From Achromobacter kerstersii (lineage in GTDB: Bacteria > Pseudomonadota > Gammaproteobacteria > Burkholderiales > Burkholderiaceae_B), in the NCBI RefSeq assembly GCF_902859595.1, contig NZ_CADIJQ010000007.1, positions 62,001 through 126,000 on the forward strand: DNA of 64,000 bases, read 5' to 3'. A program made the position numbers and the translations under genes. A model generated the notes under the pieces. It was not told the DNA's origin. It saw only the letters and a program-made list of their open reading frames with translations, and ran no database searches. Positions 1 through 7,616 of the stretch are shown piece by piece (position 1 is the first letter of the stretch; each line of letters starts with the position of its first letter).

Positions 1-1
1 C

Positions 2-904
2 GCCTATGTGATCGTCGACTTTCGTGGCCACCCCGATCTGCTGGCGCGCATCACCGCCACCGAAGACCTGAGCTTTGGCTCGATCTGGGCGCAGACCGGC
101 CTGGACATCTACGGCGACGTGGCGCCCCTGCTGATCGAAGTGGACGGCGCATCGCAAGGCGTGCTGCGCGGGCCGCGCCGGGCTGATTTCAGTACGTCGC
201 TTGTGCGCGTGTTGAACGCTCTGCATGAACGCAATGGCGGCCGCTACGCAATGATGAGCTTCGCGTCCGCCGTGCCACTGGAAAAACTCATCGCGCACTT
301 CGGAAGGTTTTGCGACTACGCCTTGCCCGACGCCAGCGAGTTCTTCCTGCACTGGTACGACGCCCGCATCCTGGCGCGCGCCCTGCAAGTCTGGACCACC
401 GAGCAGCGCACGCGCTTCGCCTCGCCGCTCATCACCTTGCGCTACGCGCGGCGCGATGGGACGCAGGCGGACGTGTCCGGCACGGGCAGGCTGCCCGCAG
501 ACCCGCCCGACGGCATCCAACGCTTCACGCCCGAGCAGCACCAGATGCTGTTTGATCTGGACTACCCGGACAAGCTCGCGGTGCAACTACGCCGTCTGTA
601 TCCCGGGCTGCTGCCCGGCGATCCGGATCAGGATGCGCTGGTGCCTCGCGTGCAAGCCCAGCTGGAACGCGCGCGGGCGCATGGAGTGAAGGGCGACAAG
701 GACACGTTTGACTATGTGGCGTGGGGCGTGTCGATTTCACCTGGTTTTGATGAGCATCCGTTGATCCGTGAGGGCTTGCGGGGATATCGGCCGGATGCTG
801 ACGGCGCGCTGGCGAAGGCGCTGGCGAGCGTGCCGGATGCGGTGTGGGATGAGGTGCAGGCGTTGCATTGGGCGCGGGGCGGTATGGCGCGGGATGCCAA
901 GTGA
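2..904 (+). CDS. DUF4123 T6SS effector adaptor, 5' end outside window
   Basis: About 300 codons are visible and the frame stays open through the left edge, so the true start lies upstream. The visible beginning (YVIVDFRGHPDLL, then the APLLIEVD segment) matches the start of DUF4123 proteins, cytoplasmic adaptors that load a cognate effector onto a VgrG spike. Such genes usually sit directly after vgrG, so a vgrG probably lies just left of the window. The stop is 7 bp before a DUF3304 lipoprotein gene. The last third of this gene reappears as broken copies at 1698-1818 and 2612-2818. The family call is fairly sure; the identity of the partner (probably the DUF2235 protein at 3598) is inference. 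Confidence 0.85.
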   Translation, partial: AYVIVDFRGHPDLLARITATEDLSFGSIWAQTGLDIYGDVAPLLIEVDGASQGVLRGPRRADFSTSLVRVLNALHERNGGRYAMMSFASAVPLEKLIAHFGRFCDYALPDASEFFLHWYDARILARALQVWTTEQRTRFASPLITLRYARRDGTQADVSGTGRLPADPPDGIQRFTPEQHQMLFDLDYPDKLAVQLRRLYPGLLPGDPDQDALVPRVQAQLERARAHGVKGDKDTFDYVAWGVSISPGFDEHPLIREGLRGYRPDADGALAKALASVPDAVWDEVQALHWARGGMARDAK

Positions 905-911
905 GTCACGA

Positions 912-1694
912 ATGCGTAAAGGGTTGATCGGCGTACTGATATGGCTGGGCCTGTTGGCGGGCTGCAATGGCGAGCCTACTTACGGGGGAGTCAGCCTCAT
1001 TGCGTACAACTACACGCCCTGGAGCCTGAATCCAATTCGGATTAGTGATGCATCGGGGAATGTGGCGGGTTCTAGTACCTTGCCCCCCGGCGGGGGCGAG
1101 GGAAGTGTCTCTTGCTGCTACATGTTTAAAGGGACTGACTTCACCGTGAAATGGAGTGGGGGCGACCCTGATTTGATGCGCAAGCACATGTATGACGGGA
1201 AGTGCGATGAGGTCATCTTCAAAAAGCAAACTGCGGTTCATTTTCCGCCCACGGAAGTGCCCGACGGCGATGGGACGCTCATTCTGGAATTGCATATCTA
1301 TCCCGATGAACATATGGAGCTTGCGTTGAGCCGCAAGCTGGAGGGACAAGTCAGGATTCCGATCGTAGAAACCACGCACTGGTTGTACGAGAAGTACCGT
1401 AACGAGCTGGTCGGCTACGAGCAGGCTTACGAGTTGAGAGACGTGCTTGCAAAGGTGACGAAGCAGGCTTGGATTCAATATGGGATTGAAGATGTCGGGG
1501 ACATGCGCGGCTACATGTATCTCTACTTCATCGTGGCTTCCGATTTCGACAAGAACGTCGAGGTCGCGAAAATTCTGAAAGATCCCAACCGAAATCCCGG
1601 CGACTTTGGTCGCGCGGTAGCCGCCTTGTCCGAAGAGAAAATCGCGCAGATCAAGGCGTCTGGGAAGCCTCCCGGAGAAAAGAATGTCCAGTGA
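912..1694 (+). CDS. DUF3304 lipoprotein, paralog 1 (putative immunity)
   Basis: 260-residue lipoprotein. A short hydrophobic signal peptide ends in the lipobox LLAGC with Cys18 as lipidation site; Asn follows, so outer-membrane sorting is expected. The body carries the shared DUF3304 signature (YNYTPW near residue 34, LHIYPDEHMELALSR in the middle). Proteins of this type are common beside T6SS DUF2235 effectors, and by analogy with Tle/Tli pairs they are candidate periplasmic immunity proteins; that role is inferred. The ATG at 912 is chosen because it begins the signal peptide and matches paralogs 2 and 3; a longer reading from 768 would overlap the adaptor. Its last 138 bp and the sequence beyond are nearly identical to paralog 2. 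Confidence 0.85.
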   Translation: MRKGLIGVLIWLGLLAGCNGEPTYGGVSLIAYNYTPWSLNPIRISDASGNVAGSSTLPPGGGEGSVSCCYMFKGTDFTVKWSGGDPDLMRKHMYDGKCDEVIFKKQTAVHFPPTEVPDGDGTLILELHIYPDEHMELALSRKLEGQVRIPIVETTHWLYEKYRNELVGYEQAYELRDVLAKVTKQAWIQYGIEDVGDMRGYMYLYFIVASDFDKNVEVAKILKDPNRNPGDFGRAVAALSEEKIAQIKASGKPPGEKNVQ

Positions 1695-1697
1695 TCA

Positions 1698-1818
1698 AGT
1701 CTCGTGTGCAAGCGCAACTGGACCGCGCGCGGGGGGCATGGGTTGAAGAGCGATGTCAGAAGTGAAGATGAACAAAACGTCGCGGCAGCAGAGCGGTATG
1801 GCGCGGGACGCCAAGTGA
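1698..1818 (+). pseudogene. Scar: DUF2235 start fused to DUF4123 3' end
   Basis: The gap after paralog 1 is a decayed gene junction. At 1684 the frame ATG TCC AGT GAT CAA matches the start of the DUF2235 gene at 3598 (MSNDQ). Within a few codons this changes into sequence matching the 3' part of the DUF4123 gene around 645-700 (the VPRVQAQLERARA region), ending in the same GMARDAK plus stop. A 21-codon frame from 1753 (MSEVKMNKTSR, then GMARDAK) also ends at 1818, so it may be a short translated leader. The simplest reading is an internal deletion in a duplicated DUF4123-DUF3304-DUF2235 unit. Confidence 0.7.
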
Positions 1819-1825
1819 GTCACGA

Positions 1826-2608
1826 ATGCGTAAAGGGTTGATCGGCGTACTGATATGGCTGGGCCTGTTGGCGGGCTGCAACGGCGAGCCTACTTATTCA
1901 GGCGTCAGTTTCATTACGTACAACTACACGCCTTGGAACTTGGAGCCGGTTAGCCTTAGTGACGCTTCGGGGAATGTGGCCAGTTCCAGCACGCTCATCC
2001 CGGGAGGGGGAGCGGGAAGTTTCTCCTGCTGCTCCTCCTTCAAGGGCACTGACTTCACCGTGAAATGGAGTGGGGGCGACCCCGATCTGCTTCGCAAACA
2101 CCTGTTCGACGGAAAATTTGATGAGGTGAAATTCAAGAAGGAAACGTCGGTGCATTTTCCAGCTACGGCGGTGCCCGCCGGCGATGGCACGCTAATCCTG
2201 GAACTGCATATCTATCCCGATGAGCATATGGAGCTTGCTTTGAGTCGCCAGATGGCGGGGCAAGTAAGGATCCCCATCGTCGAGACCACTCGCTGGCTGT
2301 ACAGGAAGTATCGCAATGAGCTGGTCGGATATGAGCACTCTGATCAGTTGAACGATGTTCTTTCAAAGGTAACGAAGCAGGCTTGGATGCGGTATCGCAT
2401 CGAAGATGCCGAAGACATGAGAGGCTATATGTATCTCTACTTCATTGTTGCTTCTGATTTCGACAAGAATGTCGAGGTCGCGAAAATTCTGAAAGATCCC
2501 AACCGAAAGCCCGGCGACTTTGGTCGCGCGGTAGCCGCCTTGTCCGAAGAGAAAATCGCGCAGATCAAGGCGTCTGGGAAGCCTCCCGGAGAAAAGAATG
2601 TCCAGTGA
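1826..2608 (+). CDS. DUF3304 lipoprotein, paralog 2 (putative immunity)
   Basis: 260 residues, the same length as paralog 1, with the same first 18 residues including the LLAGC lipobox (Cys18). The middle has diverged (for example CCSSFKG where paralog 1 has CCYMFKG), while the last 46 codons are almost identical to paralog 1. Sharp identity at both ends with divergence in the centre suggests unequal crossing-over or gene conversion. It is expected to be an outer-membrane lipoprotein facing the periplasm. The start is 8 bp after the stop of the preceding adaptor remnant, as in paralog 1. Immunity or immunity-decoy function is inferred from context. Confidence 0.85.
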   Translation: MRKGLIGVLIWLGLLAGCNGEPTYSGVSFITYNYTPWNLEPVSLSDASGNVASSSTLIPGGGAGSFSCCSSFKGTDFTVKWSGGDPDLLRKHLFDGKFDEVKFKKETSVHFPATAVPAGDGTLILELHIYPDEHMELALSRQMAGQVRIPIVETTRWLYRKYRNELVGYEHSDQLNDVLSKVTKQAWMRYRIEDAEDMRGYMYLYFIVASDFDKNVEVAKILKDPNRKPGDFGRAVAALSEEKIAQIKASGKPPGEKNVQ

Positions 2609-2611
2609 TCA

Positions 2612-2818
2612 AGTCTCGTGTGCAAGCGCAACTGGACCGCGCGCGGGGGGCATGGGTTGAAGGGCGACCAGGACACGTTGGCCTATGTGGCGTGGCGCGT
2701 GATGCGTAGGGGCAAGGCCTGGTGGCATCGGATGCGGCGACGGGAGATAAGCATGTCAAAAGTGAAGATGAACAAAACGTCGCGGCCGCGGGGCGGTGGG
2801 GCGCGGGATACCAAGGGA
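2612..2818 (+). pseudogene. Second DUF4123 remnant, stop lost
   Basis: This is a longer version of the scar at 1698. After the DUF2235-like start (ATG at 2598) the sequence follows the DUF4123 3' region, including LKGDQDTLAYVAWRV, comparable to VKGDKDTFDYVAWGV in the intact adaptor at about 688-730. It then diverges and rejoins near the adaptor's end. The stop codon present at 904 and 1818 is changed to GGA at 2816. A small frame from 2753, preceded by a good ribosome site (GGGAG), begins MSKVKMNKTSR and runs to a TAA at 2833, overlapping the next lipoprotein start by 8 bp. It may serve for translational coupling. Confidence 0.7.
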
Positions 2819-2825
2819 GTCACGA

Positions 2826-3608
2826 ATGCGTAAAGGGTTGATCGGCGTACTGATATGGCTGGGCCTGTTGGCGGGCTGCAATGGCGAGCCTACTTACTCA
2901 GGCGTCAGTTTCGTTACGTACAACTACACGCCTTGGAACTTGGCGCCGGTTCGCCTTAGTGATGCGTCGGGGAATGTGGCCACTTCTAGCTCCCTTGCAG
3001 CCGGCGGAGGCGCGGGAAGAGTGGCTTGCTGCTACACGTTTACAGGCACTGACTTTACGGTCAATTGGCGTGGAGCTGACCCCGATGTGATTCGCAAGCA
3101 CTTGTTCGACGGCAAGGTCGACGAGGTGATGTTCAAAAAGGAAACGTTGGTGCATTTTCCTGCCACGAAAGTGCCAACCGGCGATGGCCCACTCATTCTG
3201 GAATTGCACATCTATCCCGATGAGCATATGGAACTTGCATTGAGTCGGCAATTGGCGGGGCAAGAGCGGATCCCGATCGTCGATACCATTCGCTGGTTGT
3301 ACAGAAAGTACAGTAGCGAGTTGGTCGGATACGAGGACGCAGATCAGTTGGGAGACGTTCTCGCAAAGGTTACGAAGCAGGCCTGGATGCGGTATCGCAT
3401 CCAGGATTCTGAGGATATGCGGGGATACATGTATCTCTATTTCATCGTGGCTTCGGATTTCGACAAGGATGCTGAGATGGCGGCGATTCTAAAAAATCCC
3501 AACCGAAAGCCGGGTGAATTTGGTAGTGCTGTGGCAGCGCTTTCGGCCGAGAAAACTGCACAGCTAAAGGCGTCTGGTAAGCCGCCTGGAGAAAAAAATG
3601 TCCAATGA
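2826..3608 (+). CDS. DUF3304 lipoprotein, paralog 3 (putative immunity)
   Basis: 260-residue lipoprotein with the same signal peptide and Cys18 lipobox as paralogs 1 and 2 and the shared YNYTPW and LHIYPDEHMELALSR segments. Its 3' end differs more from paralogs 1 and 2 than those do from each other. It overlaps the intact DUF2235 effector gene by 11 bp, and its GGAG near the end serves as that gene's ribosome site. It is therefore the copy in the ancestral arrangement: adaptor, lipoprotein, effector. This makes it the best candidate for the cognate immunity lipoprotein of the downstream effector, which is inference from gene order. Confidence 0.85.
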   Translation: MRKGLIGVLIWLGLLAGCNGEPTYSGVSFVTYNYTPWNLAPVRLSDASGNVATSSSLAAGGGAGRVACCYTFTGTDFTVNWRGADPDVIRKHLFDGKVDEVMFKKETLVHFPATKVPTGDGPLILELHIYPDEHMELALSRQLAGQERIPIVDTIRWLYRKYSSELVGYEDADQLGDVLAKVTKQAWMRYRIQDSEDMRGYMYLYFIVASDFDKDAEMAAILKNPNRKPGEFGSAVAALSAEKTAQLKASGKPPGEKNVQ

Positions 3609-5904
3609 CCAGATTCCTGAGCAGGACAGAACGCCGGCCTCGGTATTGAAAGCCATGGCTGAAAATGAGGCGGCCTATCCGAAGGACACGTGTACCGAAT
3701 GCGGTATCACACTGCGCATCGGCTTTTTCTTTGACGGGTTCGGTCGAAACAAGGACCTGGATGAGAACGATCCAACGTTCCTCTCGAACGTGAGCAGGTT
3801 ATGGATGGCGCACTTCGCCGACGACGATCGAAATATGCCGAGTAAGCAGCGATGGTTCGCGCTCTACTACTCCGGCCTTGGGGTTGAACTGAACGAGAGC
3901 GCAAAGGCGGACATCGTCGTCAACGCACTTAAGATTGCGGGCGGCAAAATGGCAGACAAGGCAGTCGCCAGTGCGCAGGATGCCGCGAAGAACATTACGC
4001 GTCTTGATGAAGTGCCCAATGTCGACGGTATGGGCCGCGTAAAAAAGGCAACCCAGCAGTCTGTCAAAGATGGTTCCTTCCAACCCATGGTGAAGGTATT
4101 CAAGGACGTCGTTAATGATGTCAAAACCCTGCCCGAGAAGACCGTAAGAATCTGGAATGCCATGGATCCAGAGCGGATCGGTGATCGGGCGCGCGCTACC
4201 CTTCGCGAATCTTGGGCGAGTTTCAAGAAGAACCCGCTGAAAGTCGCTTGGACGGCGGCGAAGGGCGCCGTCAAAGCCACGATCATGGAAGGTGTTCCGG
4301 TAGTGCGCGACAACGCTGCCGTTGCCGAATTGATGGGAACGGGCGTTGACACGCGCTTGGAGGCAGCCAAGCGCCAGTTCGAGCAAACTTATGAAGCATC
4401 GAACGCCGGCACTGAAAAGGTCGTGCGTATCGAGATCACCGTATTTGGCGCGGATCGGGGCGGCGTTATTGCAAAGCAGTTCGTCAACGATATCGTCAAG
4501 AAGTACAAGCGTCGCCACGATCAAGACTTGGCAATCATCGGTAAGGATGGAGCGCCCGATGCAAAGATACGTATCCGATTCTTAGGGTTGTTTGACTCCG
4601 TTGCATCCATCATGGACGAGAACACCTTTCTGGGTTTTTTGCCCTTTACCGATCTGCTTAAGCAAACGCATAAGGACCGCACCCTGACCGTACCCGCGGC
4701 GGTCGAGAAGGCCGTACATTTCGCAGCGGCGCACGAACTTCGACGCAATCAGCGACTGGATTCTCTGGAAAAGACTCGTGGCTTGCAGTATCTGTATCCA
4801 GGCTCAAGCGGTGACGTGACGGGTGTGGCGCCGTTGGGGACTCTGGGAACTCGCGCGTCGTTATCCCGTGTTCCCCTGCGAGAGATGATGAATTTGGCGC
4901 TATCTCACGGCGCGGCAATCCGCAGTATGGAAAGGCTTCAGAAGGGGGCCCCGTATGTTTATCCATTGCTTAGCCTCGCCGTCCCCATCGAAGACGAAGG
5001 CCAGAGCTACCACGTCCCGGAACTCGTCGCGGCCTACCGCGAACTCGTCAAGTACGAGCCCGGTTGCGATTTCGCTCCGCACATGGAAATCTTCTTGCGC
5101 TGGCTGGCGGTGCGGTATCAGGACCCGGTGTTTCGCGCCGGTCTTTCAGACCCCGCCGAAGCATGGCTCAAAGACCGCGATTACATGACTCCCGAGCAAG
5201 AGGCCCAGGAGGAGGCGCGGCGCTTGTCGACGCTGTCGCGGGAAGAGCTTGCCAAGCCCGAAACTACCGCGCGGCATCGCGAACTCCAAGCCCTTGCGAA
5301 AGAACGCCGCGAGCGCGCCATGGCGAGCCGGGGCGAAGCGCCACCGCAACGATTCAAGCCACTCTGGGATCGTCTGGAAGAGGAATACAAAAGCCTTGAA
5401 AAGGCCGAGCAGCGGGATGCCGACACCGAGCAGCGTCGTCTGGATTTGGAAAAGAATAACCCGCAGATTCTTCGCACGATTGAAATGTGGGATCGAGAAC
5501 GGGATGCCAACGAAGCCATGCGCAATGGGGCAAAGCCGGGCGACGCCCAGAGCGCACAGAAGGCCCCCGACCCGCTGGCCGACATGAAGGCAGAACGCGC
5601 CATGCAAAAGCGCCTGCTGACCGCCTGGCGCGATGCGCGCGACGGAAAAACGCAGTTGCCACCCAAGGTCATGACCTTGTTCGACTGGCTGGTGCACGAC
5701 GCCATGTTGAGCAGTTGGCCCGATCACCTGTTGGCCAGCACCACGATGTACTTCCGCGTACGCGACAAAGACATATTTGCCAAGACCGATGCGAAGGCGG
5801 AAATGGACCAACGTGCCAAGGACATGCGCAACGCGGAGAAGGTGGAAGCTCTGGCGGCCAGATCAGAGCAGAACATGCAACAAATGACACCCACCCGGCC
5901 TTGA
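3598..5904 (+). CDS. DUF2235 T6SS effector, Tle1-like with Ser-to-Asp elbow
   Basis: 768-residue DUF2235 protein. The N-terminal FFFDGFGRNKD (residues about 42-52), the YSGLGVEL segment, LGLFDSVAS (Asp333) and HELRRNQRLDSL (from His379) are family hallmarks of the alpha/beta-hydrolase-like Tle1 phospholipases. The nucleophile elbow, usually GFSRG, reads GADRG here, placing Asp286 where the catalytic Ser is expected. The protein may be inactive as a serine lipase, use another mechanism, or belong to a Ser-less DUF2235 branch. The C-terminal third is charged and helical (RRLSTLSREELAK onward). It is flanked by three DUF3304 lipoproteins upstream and two downstream, consistent with an effector surrounded by immunity genes. 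Toxic activity is inferred. Confidence 0.8.
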   Translation: MSNDQIPEQDRTPASVLKAMAENEAAYPKDTCTECGITLRIGFFFDGFGRNKDLDENDPTFLSNVSRLWMAHFADDDRNMPSKQRWFALYYSGLGVELNESAKADIVVNALKIAGGKMADKAVASAQDAAKNITRLDEVPNVDGMGRVKKATQQSVKDGSFQPMVKVFKDVVNDVKTLPEKTVRIWNAMDPERIGDRARATLRESWASFKKNPLKVAWTAAKGAVKATIMEGVPVVRDNAAVAELMGTGVDTRLEAAKRQFEQTYEASNAGTEKVVRIEITVFGADRGGVIAKQFVNDIVKKYKRRHDQDLAIIGKDGAPDAKIRIRFLGLFDSVASIMDENTFLGFLPFTDLLKQTHKDRTLTVPAAVEKAVHFAAAHELRRNQRLDSLEKTRGLQYLYPGSSGDVTGVAPLGTLGTRASLSRVPLREMMNLALSHGAAIRSMERLQKGAPYVYPLLSLAVPIEDEGQSYHVPELVAAYRELVKYEPGCDFAPHMEIFLRWLAVRYQDPVFRAGLSDPAEAWLKDRDYMTPEQEAQEEARRLSTLSREELAKPETTARHRELQALAKERRERAMASRGEAPPQRFKPLWDRLEEEYKSLEKAEQRDADTEQRRLDLEKNNPQILRTIEMWDRERDANEAMRNGAKPGDAQSAQKAPDPLADMKAERAMQKRLLTAWRDARDGKTQLPPKVMTLFDWLVHDAMLSSWPDHLLASTTMYFRVRDKDIFAKTDAKAEMDQRAKDMRNAEKVEALAARSEQNMQQMTPTRP

Positions 5905-5921
5905 CGGCGCGAGCGACAGGC

Positions 5922-6701
5922 ATGCGTATGGCATGGATCGCGTTGCTGTGTTGTGTGGGCTTGTTGGCCGGCTGCAATGCCGAGCCGGTCTACCAAGGCG
6001 TCAGCTTCATCGCCTACAACTACACGCCGTGGAATATCCGCAGCATCAGCGTCAAGGACAAGGGCAATGGCGTTGCGTCGACGATGCAGGTCAGCCCGGG
6101 CGGTGGTGAAGGCTCGGTCACCTGCTGCTTCACGCTCAAGGGCACCGAGTTCATCGCCGACTGGCGCGGCGTCGATGCGGAGTTGTTGCGCACGCATCTG
6201 CATGACGGCAAGGCCGACTCGCTGTATTTTGATCGGCAGCGCGCCATCAACTTTCCGGCGGCGGAGATCCCGCCCGGTGATGGTCCTCTGTATCTGGAAT
6301 TGCACATCTATCCGGACGAACACATGGAGCTGGCGCTAAGCCGCAAGCTGCTTGGCCAGACGCGGATTCCGATTGTCGATACCGTGGACTGGCTGTGGCG
6401 CGAGCATCGCGCTTCGCTTGGCGACTACCGAAGCGACGCCGAACTGTTGCGGGTGGCTGCAAAGGTGTTGCAGTCTGCTTGGCAGAAATACCGCATTGAA
6501 GACAAGCAAGACATGCGCCAATACATGCGGCTGTATTTCACCGTCGCATCGAACTTCGATTCAGATCCGCAGATGAAGACGATTCTGGAGAGGCCGGGAC
6601 GCACGCCGGGCGACTTTGCTCAGGAAGTCATGGCGTTACCGCGGGCCAAGCTGGATCGGTTAAAGAAAACGGGCAAACCACCGGGAGACAAGAATGCGTA
6701 G
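5922..6701 (+). CDS. DUF3304 lipoprotein, paralog 4 (putative immunity)
   Basis: 259-residue lipoprotein with signal peptide and lipobox LLAGC (Cys18). It keeps YNYTPW and LHIYPDEHMELALSR but is the most diverged of the five, with higher GC and no near-identical blocks, so it is probably an older copy. The chosen ATG at 5922 starts the signal peptide, 17 bp after the DUF2235 stop; the open frame extends much further upstream inside the effector gene but that part is antisense-like filler. The 3' end overlaps paralog 5 by 8 bp (ATGCGTAG), implying translational coupling. It could be a second immunity protein for the same effector. Confidence 0.85.
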   Translation: MRMAWIALLCCVGLLAGCNAEPVYQGVSFIAYNYTPWNIRSISVKDKGNGVASTMQVSPGGGEGSVTCCFTLKGTEFIADWRGVDAELLRTHLHDGKADSLYFDRQRAINFPAAEIPPGDGPLYLELHIYPDEHMELALSRKLLGQTRIPIVDTVDWLWREHRASLGDYRSDAELLRVAAKVLQSAWQKYRIEDKQDMRQYMRLYFTVASNFDSDPQMKTILERPGRTPGDFAQEVMALPRAKLDRLKKTGKPPGDKNA

Positions 6702-7554
6702 GCTCGCAGTTGGCGCGCTGTTGGGACTTGGCCTCTTAACGGGTTGCAACGGGGAGCCGGTGTACAGCGGCGTCAGCCTGGTTGCCTACAACTACACGCC
6801 ATGGAACCTGGAGCCGGTTCGCCTCAGTGATGCATTTGGCAACGTGGCCGGTTCCAGCACCCTCATCCCGGGCGGCGGTGGAGGAAGTGTCTCGTGCTGC
6901 TACACGTTCAGGGGAACCGACTTCACCGTGAAATGGAGTGGCGGCGATCCGGATTTGCTTCGCAAACACCTGTTTGATGACAAGTTCGATGAGGTGCTCT
7001 TTAAAAAGGAAATGTCTGTACATTTTCCCGCCGCGAAGCCGCCCGACGGCGATGGCACCCTCGTCCTGGAATTGCACATCTATCCAGATGAACATATGGA
7101 GCTCGCGTTGAGCCGCAATTTTGGGCGGCATGCCAGGATTCCGATCGTGGAAACCACGCGCTGGTTGTACGGAAAATACCGCAACGAGTTGGTCGATTAC
7201 GAACACTCTGCCCAGGTGAACCAGGTTCTCTCAAAGGTCGCGAAGCGAGCCTGGATGCGGTACCGCATCGAAGACGCCGCGGACATGCGCGCCTACATGT
7301 ATCTGTACTTCATCGTCGCGTCCGATTTTGACAAAGATGCGGAGATGGCATCTATGTTGAAAGCCCCCAACCGAAAGCCCGGCGACTTTGGCCGTGAAGT
7401 GGGAAAACTTTCAAAAGAAAAGATCGCCCAGATGAAGGCGACCGGCGCGCCGCCCGGTGACAAGAACGTGTGCAGGGAAGTCCGGGGCCTCGTCGCGGCT
7501 ACGAAAGTGCATGCGCCTGGAATGCTCGCAAATGAAGAATGCGTGTCGGAATGA
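6694..7554 (+). CDS. DUF3304 lipoprotein, paralog 5 with C-terminal extension
   Basis: 286-residue lipoprotein, lipobox LLTGC (Cys18). The body resembles paralogs 1-3 more than paralog 4 (shared VKWSGGDPDLLRKHLF). The other copies stop right after the GEKN/GDKN motif. This one reads on for about 28 residues rich in Ala, Val and Cys, which look like non-homologous downstream DNA picked up when the original stop was lost. It is the last member of the array; no effector gene follows. Function as immunity protein is inferred from the family context only. Confidence 0.82.
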   Translation: MRRLAVGALLGLGLLTGCNGEPVYSGVSLVAYNYTPWNLEPVRLSDAFGNVAGSSTLIPGGGGGSVSCCYTFRGTDFTVKWSGGDPDLLRKHLFDDKFDEVLFKKEMSVHFPAAKPPDGDGTLVLELHIYPDEHMELALSRNFGRHARIPIVETTRWLYGKYRNELVDYEHSAQVNQVLSKVAKRAWMRYRIEDAADMRAYMYLYFIVASDFDKDAEMASMLKAPNRKPGDFGREVGKLSKEKIAQMKATGAPPGDKNVCREVRGLVAATKVHAPGMLANEECVSE

Positions 7555-7616
7555 CGCGCGCGTGATGGGGGCTGGCCCGCATCGGGCAGCGCGGCACGCT
7601 TCCCGCTTTGCCGCGA

